A stretch of DNA of 64,000 nucleotides from an uncultured Alphaproteobacteria bacterium. Lineage in GTDB: Bacteria; Pseudomonadota; Alphaproteobacteria; HIMB59; GCA-002718135. Positions 54,226-63,423 of this stretch are shown here, piece by piece; positions within the stretch are counted from its first letter, which is position 1; every line of letters begins with the position of its first letter. The notes below the pieces were generated by a model that saw only the letters and a list, made by a program, of their open reading frames with translations, had not been told where the DNA came from and did not search any database. The stretch spans positions 1-64,000 of the forward strand of contig CACGGX010000001.1 of assembly GCA_902572735.1 (NCBI GenBank), in the 5' to 3' direction. The translations under genes and the position numbers were made by a program.

Positions 54226-54732
54226 TTAATCAAGAATACCAGGTATTGGATCAGCTATAATTTCTTTTTTATTAATATTAACTGATAAAATATTTGTTTT
54301 ATCAAAAGGTATAAGAATAAGTTTGGTATTATATTTGACTTCTAATAAATCACCTGCCCCAAAATTTTGAACACTTAAAACTTTTCCAATTCTAGTATTG
54401 TCTTTCAAGAAAATCATGCATTCGATTAGATCATTTATGTAAAACTCATTATTTTTTGTTTTTGGAAAAAATTTCTTATTTGAAAAAATTTTTTGACCTT
54501 TAAGCTCTAAAACATCTTCTCTAGAAAAGTATTTTTCAACTTGAACAACACACTTATTATTTTTGAATAAAATATTTTTAAAATTCCAAGCAACTGAACC
54601 ATCAAAATTATAATAGTTTTTTAAATTTTTAAAAACTTCAAACGAGGTAGTCATCATATTAACTTTTATTTCACCTTTTAATCCTACAGGAGATCCAAAC
54701 TGACCAACAAGAATAATATCTTTATTACTCAA
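54226..54732 (-). CDS. rimM: 16S rRNA processing protein RimM
   Basis: 168 residues; binds S19 during 30S maturation. N-terminal barrel VGQFGSPVGLKGEIKV and C-terminal PRC barrel ending LLEVKYNTKLILIPFDK. Start is TTG at 54732, 14 bases past rpsP; no ATG fits the family N-terminus. Confidence 0.92.
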   Translation of the reverse strand: MSNKDIILVGQFGSPVGLKGEIKVNMMTTSFEVFKNLKNYYNFDGSVAWNFKNILFKNNKCVVQVEKYFSREDVLELKGQKIFSNKKFFPKTKNNEFYINDLIECMIFLKDNTRIGKVLSVQNFGAGDLLEVKYNTKLILIPFDKTNILSVNINKKEIIADPIPGILD

Positions 54733-54746
54733 AGCAAAAATTGATT

Positions 54747-55202
54747 TTATTCTTTTTTAGCTTCTGCTTCTTCTGCTTTTGGTTCTTCAGCAGGTTGCGC
54801 TTCTTCAGCTGGTTTAGCTTCTGCTTCTTCTGCTTTTGGTTCTTCTGCTGCAGTTTTCGCAGCTTCTTCTTTTTCTTTAGCAGCAGCCAAACGTTCCTGT
54901 GCTTTTTTCTTAGGTAGATGTTTTTTTGTTTTTTCAGTAATAACTGGTTTTTCCATCACACCAAGATTGCTAAGAAAAATAGAAATTCTATCTGATGGCT
55001 TTGCTCCTTTTGCAATCCATTCCTTAGCTTTATCTAAATCCATTTTAACTCTATCAGCGCTATCCTTTGGAAGCATCGGGTTATAAGTTCCGATTTGATC
55101 TATAAATTTTCCATCTCTAGCTCTTCTAGAATCAGCAACTACTATTCTATAAAATGGTCTTTTCTTTGCACCACCTCTTGATAATCTTATTCTTACTGGC
55201 AT
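54747..55202 (-). CDS. rpsP: Ribosomal protein S16 with acidic tail
   Basis: 151 residues; the S16 domain is 1-85 ([20 protein letters not shown]). The tail from about 108 is Ala/Glu/Lys/Pro, including [15 protein letters not shown], and then the same block again at the C-terminus. The DNA behind it has a perfect 33-base direct repeat. Sits between ffh and rimM. Confidence 0.95.
   Translation of the reverse strand: MPVRIRLSRGGAKKRPFYRIVVADSRRARDGKFIDQIGTYNPMLPKDSADRVKMDLDKAKEWIAKGAKPSDRISIFLSNLGVMEKPVITEKTKKHLPKKKAQERLAAAKEKEEAAKTAAEEPKAEEAEAKPAEEAQPAEEPKAEEAEAKKE
54756..54845. repeat. 33 bp direct repeat inside the rpsP tail
   Basis: Copies at 54756-54788 and 54813-54845 are identical in my reading, each starting TTTAGCTTCTGC and ending GGTTCTTC. 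They encode the repeated [11 protein letters not shown] block. Slippage or unequal exchange would change the tail length without disturbing the reading frame. Confidence 0.8.
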
Positions 55203-55214
55203 TTTATTTCCTTT

Positions 55215-56579
55215 CTAATTTATGTTTGGAGGAAGATTTCCTTGTAATTTTTGCATTAAATCACTGGGAATTCCTCCTTTGCCCATTGATTTCATTCTCT
55301 TCATCATTTTTTGTGATTGGAGAAACTGTTTTAATAACCTGTTAACGTCTTGAACTTTTGTTCCAGATCCTTTTGAAATTCTAATTTTACGTGAAGCCTT
55401 TATAATATCTGGATCAGCTCTTTCTTTTTTTGTCATTGAACTGATTATAGCTATTTGTTTATCAATCATTGAATTAGAAATTTTATTTTCTGCCATTAAC
55501 TTCTGTGCCTTTGAAACACCTGGCATCATAGAAAGTAAACCGGAGACTCCACCCATTTTACCCATTTGCTTTAATTGATTGGCAAAATCTTCAAGATCAA
55601 ATTTTCCTTTAGCGATCTTTTTTGCCATATCTTGCATTTCTTCTTTATCAATATTTTCAGCAGCCTTTTCGACGAGAGATACAATATCTCCCATACCTAA
55701 AATTCTTTGTGCAATTCTTTCAGGATGGAAAGGTTCAAAATTTTCTACTTTTTCACCTAGTCCTATAAATTTTATAGGAGAGTTTGTTATTGATTTAATT
55801 GATAGTGCTGCACCACCTCTGCTATCACCATCTATTCGAGTTAAAATTGATCCAGTAATATTTATTGCATCACTAAAACTTTTAGCTACATTTGCAGCGT
55901 CTTGTCCTGTTAGAGCATCTGCTACTAATAATGTTTCATCAGGTTTAAACTTATTTTCAATTTCTATTAATTCACTCATTAACTTTTTATCTACAACTTG
56001 TCGTCCAGCAGTATCTAAAATAAGAATATCAAATAAATTTTTTTGAGCATAGTCTATGGAATCATCAACAATCTTACTGGCTGATGATAGATTGTGATTA
56101 AAGAAATCTGAGCCGGTTTCTTCAGCTAATACTTTTAATTGTTCTTGTGCTGCTGGTCTATAAATGTCTGCTGATGCTAGTAAAATTTTTTTCTTTGAAG
56201 ACTTCTTTAACAAATAGGAAAGTTTGGCAATTGTTGTTGTTTTTCCAGATCCCTGTAATCCACAAAACAATATTTTAGTTAATTGAGACGAAGATAAATT
56301 TAGAGATTTATTTTCTGATCCAAGAATTTTTACAAGCTCATCTTGCACAAGCTTTATGATCATTTGATCTGGCTTAACAGATTTGAGAATTTCTTTTCCT
56401 AAAATGTTTGACTTGATGGAATTTATAAATTCTTTTACTACAACTAATGAAACGTCTGCCTCTAACAGAGCAATTCTAATTTCACGTAATGTAACTTCAA
56501 GATCTGTTTCTGATATAACAGCCTTACCACGAATACTTTGAACAATTTTTTCAAATTTTGTGTTCAGTGTATCAAACAT
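55215..56579 (-). CDS. ffh: Signal recognition particle protein Ffh
   Basis: 454 residues from the ATG at 56579 (MFDTLNTKFEKIVQSIRGK). N domain, GTPase G domain with LQGSGKTTTIAKLS, LLASADIYRPAAQEQL, LDTAGRQ and TRIDGDSRGGAALS, then the Met-rich M domain with the RNA-binding KGSGTKVQDVNRLLKQF and a tail MMKRMKSMGKGG. Delivers membrane proteins to FtsY, whose gene is 2.3 kb away. First gene of the run to asd. Confidence 0.97.
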   Translation of the reverse strand: MFDTLNTKFEKIVQSIRGKAVISETDLEVTLREIRIALLEADVSLVVVKEFINSIKSNILGKEILKSVKPDQMIIKLVQDELVKILGSENKSLNLSSSQLTKILFCGLQGSGKTTTIAKLSYLLKKSSKKKILLASADIYRPAAQEQLKVLAEETGSDFFNHNLSSASKIVDDSIDYAQKNLFDILILDTAGRQVVDKKLMSELIEIENKFKPDETLLVADALTGQDAANVAKSFSDAINITGSILTRIDGDSRGGAALSIKSITNSPIKFIGLGEKVENFEPFHPERIAQRILGMGDIVSLVEKAAENIDKEEMQDMAKKIAKGKFDLEDFANQLKQMGKMGGVSGLLSMMPGVSKAQKLMAENKISNSMIDKQIAIISSMTKKERADPDIIKASRKIRISKGSGTKVQDVNRLLKQFLQSQKMMKRMKSMGKGGIPSDLMQKLQGNLPPNIN

Positions 56580-56582
56580 AAA

Positions 56583-56630
56583 TCTCCAATAGCCTTTTAA
56601 CTCCAGGGCACGAAACTCGTGGGCTAGAGT
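56583..56630 (-). promoter_or_regulatory. Hairpin in the ffh leader covering the ribosome binding site
   Basis: On the minus strand, CTCTAGCC (56629-56622) can pair with GGCTA (56594-56590) and GAG (56586-56584), enclosing a second stem CACGA/TCGTG (56621-56617 and 56613-56609). GGAG (56587-56584), the likely Shine-Dalgarno sequence four bases before the ATG, is partly in this pairing. This suggests translational control of ffh. I recall an ffh-linked RNA motif from Pelagibacter work but could not compare. Confidence 0.5.
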
Positions 56631-56776
56631 ACCTATCACAATTGTAACAAGCTCAATTCATTTACAAATATAGGATTTCTTGATGACCCTCTATTAGCTG
56701 AATAATTGAAAGTCAAGTATTCTTAAATTTCCCATATTTACTGAGATTTATCGATAAATTAGGTTATAAAACAAAT

Positions 56777-57595
56777 ATGCAAAAAGTAGACTTTATAAAG
56801 ATGCATGGACTTGGGAATGATTTTGTTATCATAGATAAAAGGTCTAACAATATAGCAATTACTGAAGATATTATTAAAAGACTCAGTGACAGAAGAACTG
56901 GGGCAGGATGTGATCAATTAATCACAATTAATAATACAAGTAATCAAAGTGCTGATGCTGAAATTGAAATTTTTAATCCTGGTGGTGATAGAGCCGAAGC
57001 TTGTGGTAATGGAACACGCTGTGTGGCAAAAATACTATTTGATGAAGATTCAAATAAAGAGATTTTAAAAATTCAATCTGATGCAGGTATATTAGAAGCA
57101 AAAAAAATAGATAACAATATAAGTGTCAACATGGGTTCAATAAAAAATACTTGGGATAAAATTCCTTTAAGTAAAGAAGTCGATACAATGAATATACCAA
57201 TTTCAATTGATGGATATAGTAATGGGGTTGCTGTTAATGTAGGTAATCCACATGTAGTTTTTTTTGGGAAATCGATCAAAGATACAGATCTTGAAAATAT
57301 AGGTCCTAAAATAGAAAATAATGAGCTCTTTCCAAAAAAAACTAATGTTGAAATAGTTGAAGTTATTAATTCAAAATTAATTGAAATGAGAGTTTGGGAA
57401 CGTGGAGTTGGAATCACGTTAGCTTGTGGTAGTGGTGCCTGTGCGGCTGTATATGCGGCATGGAAAAAAGGGTTGATTGAAAATAACGCTGAAGTTAAAC
57501 TTGAAAAAGGTTCACTGTACATAAATATAATTAATAATGAATCTATTATGATAGGACCTGCAGAAATAAGTTATCGGGGTAGTTTAGAAATATAA
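56777..57595 (+). CDS. dapF: Diaminopimelate epimerase
   Basis: 272 residues. Converts LL- to meso-diaminopimelate for lysine and peptidoglycan. The two active-site Cys are in EACGNGTRCVA (Cys76) and LACGSGACAAVYAA; MHGLGNDFVIID is the family start. Divergent from ffh, with a 197 bp gap that also holds the ffh leader. Feeds lysA (upstream in this window). Confidence 0.97.
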   Translation: MQKVDFIKMHGLGNDFVIIDKRSNNIAITEDIIKRLSDRRTGAGCDQLITINNTSNQSADAEIEIFNPGGDRAEACGNGTRCVAKILFDEDSNKEILKIQSDAGILEAKKIDNNISVNMGSIKNTWDKIPLSKEVDTMNIPISIDGYSNGVAVNVGNPHVVFFGKSIKDTDLENIGPKIENNELFPKKTNVEIVEVINSKLIEMRVWERGVGITLACGSGACAAVYAAWKKGLIENNAEVKLEKGSLYINIINNESIMIGPAEISYRGSLEI

Positions 57596-57598
57596 TTT

Positions 57599-58858
57599 AT
57601 GAAAAATAAAAATTACGTAGTCAATCTAGGTTGTAGATTGAATATTTATGAAGGTGAAATTATTAAAAACCATATTAAAACAAATAATTTAAATAATGTT
57701 ACAGTCATAAACTCATGTGCAGTAACTGAAGAAGCTGAGAAAAAAGTTTCTTATGAAATTAGAAAGGCAAAAAAAAATTTTCCTAATAATAAAATAGTAG
57801 TTACAGGATGTGCGGCTCAAATCAATCCATTAAAATATAAAGACTTAAAAGAAGTAGACTCAGTAATTGGGAACACAGAAAAATTAGAAACTTTAACATG
57901 GAAAAATATCGATCAGTCTAAAAATCTTAAAGTAGGAAATATATTAGAAGAAAGTAAAACAGTACCTAATTCAATTGAAAAATTTGAAGGAAAATCGAGA
58001 GCTTATATTGAAATACAACAAGGTTGTAACCATCGCTGTACTTTTTGTATTATTCCATTTGGCAGAGGCAATAATAGAAGTGTACCTGCTGGAGAGATAG
58101 TAAATAAAATAAAAAAAATTGTTAGCAATGGATATAATGAAGTAGTCTTAACAGGAGTAGATATAACTGATTATGGAAAAGATCTTCCAGCAAAACCTAC
58201 TTTTTCTAATTTAATTAAAAGAATTCTAAAATTAGTACCTGAATTAAGACAGCTGCGTTTGTCTTCAATTGACTGCGCTGAAATAGACGAAAATTTTTGG
58301 GATGTTTTAAAGGACGAAAGATTGATGCCTCATTTTCATATAAGTTTGCAGGCTGGAAACAATTTAATTTTAAAAAGAATGAAAAGAAGACATTCAAGAG
58401 AAATGGCAATTAATTTTTGTAAAAAAGTTTTATCCATAAGGAAAGATGCAACATTTGGTGCTGATATAATTGCCGGTTTTCCAACAGAGACAGAAACAAT
58501 GTTTCAAGATTCAATTAAACTAGTTGATGAGTGTAATTTAACTCATCTTCATATTTTTCCATATTCACCAAGAGAAAACACTCCTGCATCTAGAATGCCT
58601 CAAGTTCAAAAAAATATTATCAAAGATAGAGCAAGAAGACTTAGAGAAAGAGGTATGGAAAAACTAAAACAACATTTAAAAAAAAATATTGGAAAGAAGG
58701 AACAAATTTTAATTGAAAGTAGAAAAGAAAATTTTTCACTTGGAAAAGATCAGCATTTTTTAAAAGTAAAACTTGAAGAAGAGTTTAAAGAGGGGAATAT
58801 AATTTCCTGTATATACACAGGCGTAGAAAATGATACGTTATTAGCAAGAATAGCATGA
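57599..58858 (+). CDS. mtaB: tRNA ct6A/t6A37 methylthiotransferase (MtaB-like)
   Basis: Radical-SAM enzyme that thiomethylates t6A37. 419 residues. N-terminal cluster Cys in LGCRLN, NSCAVT and TGCAAQ; radical-SAM triad CNHRCTFC in the QQGCNHRCTFCIIPFGRGN segment; C-terminal TRAM-like part. The GRGNNRS and the CRLN start match MtaB better than MiaB or RimO. Between dapF and ftsY, with four-base overlap to ftsY. Confidence 0.9.
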   Translation: MKNKNYVVNLGCRLNIYEGEIIKNHIKTNNLNNVTVINSCAVTEEAEKKVSYEIRKAKKNFPNNKIVVTGCAAQINPLKYKDLKEVDSVIGNTEKLETLTWKNIDQSKNLKVGNILEESKTVPNSIEKFEGKSRAYIEIQQGCNHRCTFCIIPFGRGNNRSVPAGEIVNKIKKIVSNGYNEVVLTGVDITDYGKDLPAKPTFSNLIKRILKLVPELRQLRLSSIDCAEIDENFWDVLKDERLMPHFHISLQAGNNLILKRMKRRHSREMAINFCKKVLSIRKDATFGADIIAGFPTETETMFQDSIKLVDECNLTHLHIFPYSPRENTPASRMPQVQKNIIKDRARRLRERGMEKLKQHLKKNIGKKEQILIESRKENFSLGKDQHFLKVKLEEEFKEGNIISCIYTGVENDTLLARIA

Positions 58859-59775
58859 GTTTGTTCTCAATATTTAAAGATAAGTTAAGTAAAACTTCAA
58901 ATAAACTTTCTTTTAATATTTTAGAGATTTTAAAAAACAAAAAAATAGACGATTTAACTTTAGAAGAATTAGAAAATGTTCTTATTTCATCTGATATTAG
59001 TTTGGATGTTGTAAATCAGCTAATAGATTCAATAAAAAAAATAAGAATTTCAAATGATGATGGAATAAAAAATGTATTAGAAATCTTAGCTCAAAATATA
59101 GAAAGTATATTACTTCCAAGAGAACATGTTCTGATAAATGAAAAAAATGATGAAAAAAAAATATTAATATTCATTGGAGTAAACGGAAGTGGAAAGACAA
59201 CTACTATTGGTAAAATTGCAAATAAAATTTTATCAAATAAAAAAATTCTGATTGCGGCTTGTGATACATTTAGAGCAGCAGCTGTTGAGCAGTTGGAAAA
59301 TTGGGCGAAAAAAAATAATAATGGTTTTATCGCTGGAAAAAGTAATCAAGATCCAGCAAGTGTAGCGTATCAGGCAACTGAAGAATTTGAAAAAGAAAAT
59401 TATGATTTTTTACTTATTGATACTGCTGGAAGATTATCAAATAATACTAACCTCATTAATCAGCTAATTAAATTGAAGAATGTTATCTCAAAATTTAATT
59501 CCTCTTTTAATATTGAAACTGTGTTAGTTTTAGATGGAACAAATGGTTCGAACATGATTAAGCAAGTGGAAATCTTTGGAAATGAACTTGATGTATCAAG
59601 TCTTATAATAACTAAATTGGATGGAACAGCAAAAGGTGGCGCATTAATTTCAATTGCAAATAAATTTGAAATCCCTATAAGTTATGTTGGTCTTGGAGAA
59701 AGTATTGAGGATCTTGTAACCTTTAATTCTCAAAACTTTGCTAGATCTATTTTAAATCTAGAAGAACAAAAATGA
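58855..59775 (+). CDS. ftsY: Signal recognition particle receptor FtsY
   Basis: 306 residues; SRP receptor GTPase. N domain, then GVNGSGKTTTIGK at 108-120, CDTFRAAAVEQLE, LIDTAGRLSNN and TKLDGTAKGGALISI. The acidic membrane-targeting A domain of E. coli FtsY is missing, as in many alphaproteobacteria; the N-terminus has amphipathic MSLFSIFKDKLSKT. Pairs with Ffh. Confidence 0.96.
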   Translation: MSLFSIFKDKLSKTSNKLSFNILEILKNKKIDDLTLEELENVLISSDISLDVVNQLIDSIKKIRISNDDGIKNVLEILAQNIESILLPREHVLINEKNDEKKILIFIGVNGSGKTTTIGKIANKILSNKKILIAACDTFRAAAVEQLENWAKKNNNGFIAGKSNQDPASVAYQATEEFEKENYDFLLIDTAGRLSNNTNLINQLIKLKNVISKFNSSFNIETVLVLDGTNGSNMIKQVEIFGNELDVSSLIITKLDGTAKGGALISIANKFEIPISYVGLGESIEDLVTFNSQNFARSILNLEEQK

Positions 59776-60311
59776 AGTCAGTTTATAAATTATTAATTGA
59801 TATAGGACCGCTTGCAGTATTCTTTATTTTTTATACAAGAAGTGGGCTTAAAGAAGCAATACTTCCTCTTATGATTGCAACTGTAATTTCAGTAATCATT
59901 TCATATATACTTGAGAAAAAAATACCAATTATGCCAACTCTCGGGGCTTCGATTGTATTAATATTTGGAGGTCTAACAATTTATTTTGACAATGAAATTT
60001 TTATTAAAATGAAACCAACAATAATAAATATGGTCTTCGCACTAATTTTATATGGAGGAGTGATTGTTAAAAAACCTCTTTTAAAGTATCTTTTAGGTGC
60101 TGCACTTAAACTAGAAGAAGATGGATGGAGAATATTAACTCAAAGGTGGATTGCTTTTTTTGTTGCACTTGCTGTTTTAAATGAAATTGTTTGGAGAACA
60201 CAAAGTACTGATGTTTGGGTAAATTTTAAAGTTTTTGGTATATTGCCAATTACGTTTATTTTTACGATGACACAATTCCCTTTAATTAAAAAATATCAAA
60301 TTGAAGATTAA
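59772..60311 (+). CDS. yciB: Septation protein A / YciB family
   Basis: 179 residues with five or six hydrophobic segments. Family marks are the N-terminal LLIDIGPLAVFFIFYTRSG and, near the end, WRILTQRWIAFFVALAVLNE and the TQFPLIKKYQI tail. Inner-membrane protein implicated in envelope integrity and septum formation; exact role unknown. Overlaps ftsY by four bases. Confidence 0.92.
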   Translation: MKSVYKLLIDIGPLAVFFIFYTRSGLKEAILPLMIATVISVIISYILEKKIPIMPTLGASIVLIFGGLTIYFDNEIFIKMKPTIINMVFALILYGGVIVKKPLLKYLLGAALKLEEDGWRILTQRWIAFFVALAVLNEIVWRTQSTDVWVNFKVFGILPITFIFTMTQFPLIKKYQIED

Positions 60312-60312
60312 G

Positions 60313-61509
60313 TTAAAAATTGTTTTCTCTTAATGCTATAAATCCTGGTGATTTATTTCCCTCAAGCCACTCTAAAAATGCACCCCCAGCTGTAGATAAA
60401 TATTTAAATGCATCATTGGCTTTAGCTTTTTTTATTGCCGCAAGTGTATCTCCTCCTCCTGCTAAAGCATCTAATTGAGACTTACTTGAATAATTTTGTA
60501 TAATATTTGCAACTGAAATTGTACTTTTATCAAATGGACTATACTCGAATGCTCCTAAAGGCCCATTCCACAATAGTGATTTAGATTTTAATATTTCATC
60601 TGAAATTAATTTTGTAGTTTGTTCACCAACATCTAATATCATTTGGTTATTTGGAATATTATTGATTGAATAAGTCTCAACATTTACTGTTTCTTCTATT
60701 TTTTTTGAGCAAACAGCATCAATTGGCAAAAGTATTTTGCAATTTTTTGATTCTGCTTTTTTTTGTATCTTTTTTGATAGTTCAATAAAATCATTTTCTA
60801 CTAGAGAAGAACCAACGTTATAGTTATTTGATAATAAAAAGGTGTTAGCCATTGCACCTCCAATTACTAGAGAATCAAAAATTTCAACTAAATTTTCTAA
60901 AACTTTTATTTTTGTTGAAACCTTTGAGCCACCTATAATTGCTAGATTTGGTTTATTTGAATTTTCTAAAAATTTATCTAAATTTTCAATTTCTTTTGAG
61001 AAACTTAATCCAGCGTATGAAGGTAAGTATTTAGTAATACCTGTTATAGATGCATGATTACGATGAGATGCAGAAAAGGCGTCATTAATATATATGTCAA
61101 AACTAGAAGCTAATAGTTTTGAAAAATTAAGATCATTTTTTTCTTCTTCAGCATTAAAACGAATATTTTCTAATAGACAAATTTCCCCTAAGTCCATTTC
61201 AGCAATTTTTGTCTCAATTATTTTTTTCTCACAATTAGCTAAAAAATGAATTGTGTTTAGATTTAAAAATTTTTTTAATTCTGAACATAAAAAATCAATA
61301 GAATATTTTTTATTAACTTCACCTTTAGGTCGGCCAAAATGAGCAATTAAGAATACCTTATTTTTGTTTTTAATTAGTTTTTCTAATGTTGGCAAAATAG
61401 CATGAATTCTTGAATGATCTGTAATTGTCCCTTCCAAAACTGGTACGTTTAAATCAACTCGAACAATTATTTTTTTATTTTTACAGTCTAGATCTCTTAA
61501 TTCTTTCAT
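60313..61509 (-). CDS. pgk: Phosphoglycerate kinase
   Basis: 398 residues; glycolytic/gluconeogenic transfer of phosphate between 1,3-bisphosphoglycerate and ADP. VRVDLNVPVLEG near the N-terminus, NDAFSASHRNHASITG, GGSKVSTKI, and GGGDTLAAIKK near the C-terminus. Convergent with yciB, one base apart; divergent from gcrA. No glycolytic neighbour is present. Confidence 0.96.
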   Translation of the reverse strand: MKELRDLDCKNKKIIVRVDLNVPVLEGTITDHSRIHAILPTLEKLIKNKNKVFLIAHFGRPKGEVNKKYSIDFLCSELKKFLNLNTIHFLANCEKKIIETKIAEMDLGEICLLENIRFNAEEEKNDLNFSKLLASSFDIYINDAFSASHRNHASITGITKYLPSYAGLSFSKEIENLDKFLENSNKPNLAIIGGSKVSTKIKVLENLVEIFDSLVIGGAMANTFLLSNNYNVGSSLVENDFIELSKKIQKKAESKNCKILLPIDAVCSKKIEETVNVETYSINNIPNNQMILDVGEQTTKLISDEILKSKSLLWNGPLGAFEYSPFDKSTISVANIIQNYSSKSQLDALAGGGDTLAAIKKAKANDAFKYLSTAGGAFLEWLEGNKSPGFIALRENNF

Positions 61510-61564
61510 TTCTATTCACATTTATATAAAAAAAATGCTGGAAATCATTGATTTTTTTTAAAAA

Positions 61565-61607
61565 TTTACAGTTTTATCTTTTTTAATACATATATTTAGT
61601 ATATTAA
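61565..61607 (+). promoter_or_regulatory. Candidate gcrA promoter with imperfect palindrome
   Basis: TTTACA at 61565-61570, a 16 bp spacer and TACATA at 61587-61592. A 25 bp imperfect palindrome (61583-61607, arms TTAATA and TATTAA) overlaps the -10 and start region. I see no GANTC site in it. The box matches are modest. Confidence 0.35.
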
Positions 61608-61647
61608 ACCTTTTTTGAGCTACTAAATGTAGTAATGGAGTTTGATT

Positions 61648-62118
61648 ATGCCTTGGGATGATAGTAATGTAGCAAAACTTAGAGATTTATGGGACCAAGG
61701 TCTACCAACAGCTCAAATTGGAAAATTATTAGGTTTCACCAAAAACGCAGTGGTTGGAAAAGCTCATAGAATTGGACTCGAGAGAAGACCGTCACCTATA
61801 AGAAGAACAGCTGTTAAGCCTGATCGAAAAAAAGCTAGAACTCCAGTAATGCCGAAATTAAATTTTGAAAACAATAAAGAACCAGAGATTGTCTCTGATG
61901 AGCCCGCTGTTTTCCAACCAGTGGTTAAAAATTTATTCTCTGGAGCTCCAAAGAGAGGTTGTGAATGGCCTGAGGGTCATCCTGATGAAGCTGACTTTCG
62001 TTTTTGTGGTAAAGATAGATTTGAAGATAAGCCTTATTGCTTAGATCATTGTGCTGTTGCATATGTTGTTCCTGAAAAAGAAGATAACGAAAAGTCAGAA
62101 TTAAATAATACGATCTAA
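61648..62118 (+). CDS. gcrA: Cell-cycle regulator GcrA
   Basis: 156 residues from ATG 61648, with Shine-Dalgarno GGAG seven bases upstream; a TTG two codons earlier is less likely. Family marks: MPWDDSNVAKLRDLW, the helix-turn-helix AQIGKLLGFTKNAVVGKAHR, a basic linker, and the C-terminal zinc-like block with CEWPEGHPDEADFRFCG and PYCLDHC. GcrA works with sigma70 at DNA sites methylated by CcrM, to time division genes in Alphaproteobacteria. It strongly supports that taxonomic class. Confidence 0.95.
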   Translation: MPWDDSNVAKLRDLWDQGLPTAQIGKLLGFTKNAVVGKAHRIGLERRPSPIRRTAVKPDRKKARTPVMPKLNFENNKEPEIVSDEPAVFQPVVKNLFSGAPKRGCEWPEGHPDEADFRFCGKDRFEDKPYCLDHCAVAYVVPEKEDNEKSELNNTI

Positions 62119-62168
62119 AAATAATTAAAATTCTAGAAATAAAAATTCTTCCTGCTATCAATTAAAAT

Positions 62169-63419
62169 ATGAAAGATGAGAGAATTAATTCTGTATTAAC
62201 TCCTATTCTAATTGGAGGAAGTTTAATTCTTTTAATAAGTTTTGCAATTCGTTCAACATTTGGACTATTTCAAATTCCTATTGCGTCTGATTTTTTATGG
62301 AACCGTTCGGAATTTTCTCTTGCTATTGCTATTCAAAATTTAGCCTGGGGTGTAGGCACTCCACTATTTAGTGCTTTTGCCGAAAAATATGGCGATAGAA
62401 AAGCAATAGCGATAGGCTTAATTCTTTATGCAATTGGAATTTTTATAAGTAGTACTGCTACAACTCCAGAGGCGCATCAAACTTTAAACTTTTTAATTGG
62501 TTTTGGGATAGCTGGTAGTGGTTTTGGTCCAATTTTAGCAGTAGTTGGAAGAGCCACGTCTCCAGAAAAAAGATCTTTAGCACTAGGTATTACAACTGCT
62601 TCAGGATCAGCTGGACAAGTGGTTGGGCCACCACTTGCTTCTATTCTATTATCATTTTTACCTTGGTCTTCAGTGTTTGAAATCTTTTCAATTATATTAT
62701 TAATAACACTGATCCTTGTTCCAATTTTAAAAACAGAATCAAATACAAATATTAATAATGAAAATGAAAAAATTTCTAATGTTGTATTTGTTGCATTAAA
62801 AGATCCAACATATTCAATGTTGTTCTTTGGTTTTTTTTCTTGCGGTTTTCAGTTAGCATTTATCACTGCACATTTTCCAGCATTTATTGTTGAATCTAGT
62901 AGTCCAATTATAGAAGGAAGTTTAATAAGTTTGGTTTGTAGTTCTGTTGAAGGTTTAGGGGCATTATCTATGGCTCTTATAGGTTTGTTTAATATAATTG
63001 GTTGTTTGATTGCTGGAGCCTTAGGAAAGGGACATTATAAGAAATATCTTTTATCTTTAATTTATACCGGAAGGACTGTTGCGGCAATTTTATTTATCTT
63101 ACTACCTATTACACCAACATCTATTGCAATATTTTCAATAGTTATGGGTGCTTTATGGTTAGCAACAGTTCCTTTAACTTCAGGAATTATAGGTCATATT
63201 TATGGATTAAAATTTATGGGTACATTATATGGAATTGTATTTTTTTCTCATCAACTAGGATCTTTTGTAGGTGTTTGGTTAGGCGGTCTATTTTATGATA
63301 TGTATGGAAGTTATGATATTGTATGGTGGGTTGGTATAGGGGTAGGTGCCTTTTCTGCAATAATCCATTTACCAATTAGAGAAAAACCATTATCTAATAC
63401 AAATATACAAACAGCATAA
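62169..63419 (+). CDS. MFS transporter
   Basis: 416 residues with about twelve hydrophobic segments. AEKYGDRKAIAIG is the loop 2-3 motif of the major facilitator family; FGIAGSGFGPILAVVGRATS and a C-terminal half with MGTLYGIVFFSHQLGSFVGV are typical of the monocarboxylate/oxalate-like group. Substrate unknown. The start is ATG 62169, 50 bp after gcrA. Confidence 0.85.
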   Translation: MKDERINSVLTPILIGGSLILLISFAIRSTFGLFQIPIASDFLWNRSEFSLAIAIQNLAWGVGTPLFSAFAEKYGDRKAIAIGLILYAIGIFISSTATTPEAHQTLNFLIGFGIAGSGFGPILAVVGRATSPEKRSLALGITTASGSAGQVVGPPLASILLSFLPWSSVFEIFSIILLITLILVPILKTESNTNINNENEKISNVVFVALKDPTYSMLFFGFFSCGFQLAFITAHFPAFIVESSSPIIEGSLISLVCSSVEGLGALSMALIGLFNIIGCLIAGALGKGHYKKYLLSLIYTGRTVAAILFILLPITPTSIAIFSIVMGALWLATVPLTSGIIGHIYGLKFMGTLYGIVFFSHQLGSFVGVWLGGLFYDMYGSYDIVWWVGIGVGAFSAIIHLPIREKPLSNTNIQTA

Positions 63420-63423
63420 TTAT

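Noticed and set aside
54756..54845. Repeated units in rpsP considered as a CRISPR-like array
   Set aside because: Only two copies, inside a ribosomal protein frame, and no cas genes anywhere in the window.
55215..56639. Longer ffh frame starting at 56639
   Set aside because: The additional 20 residues are encoded by the leader hairpin and do not match the Ffh N-terminus, which begins at the ATG at 56579.
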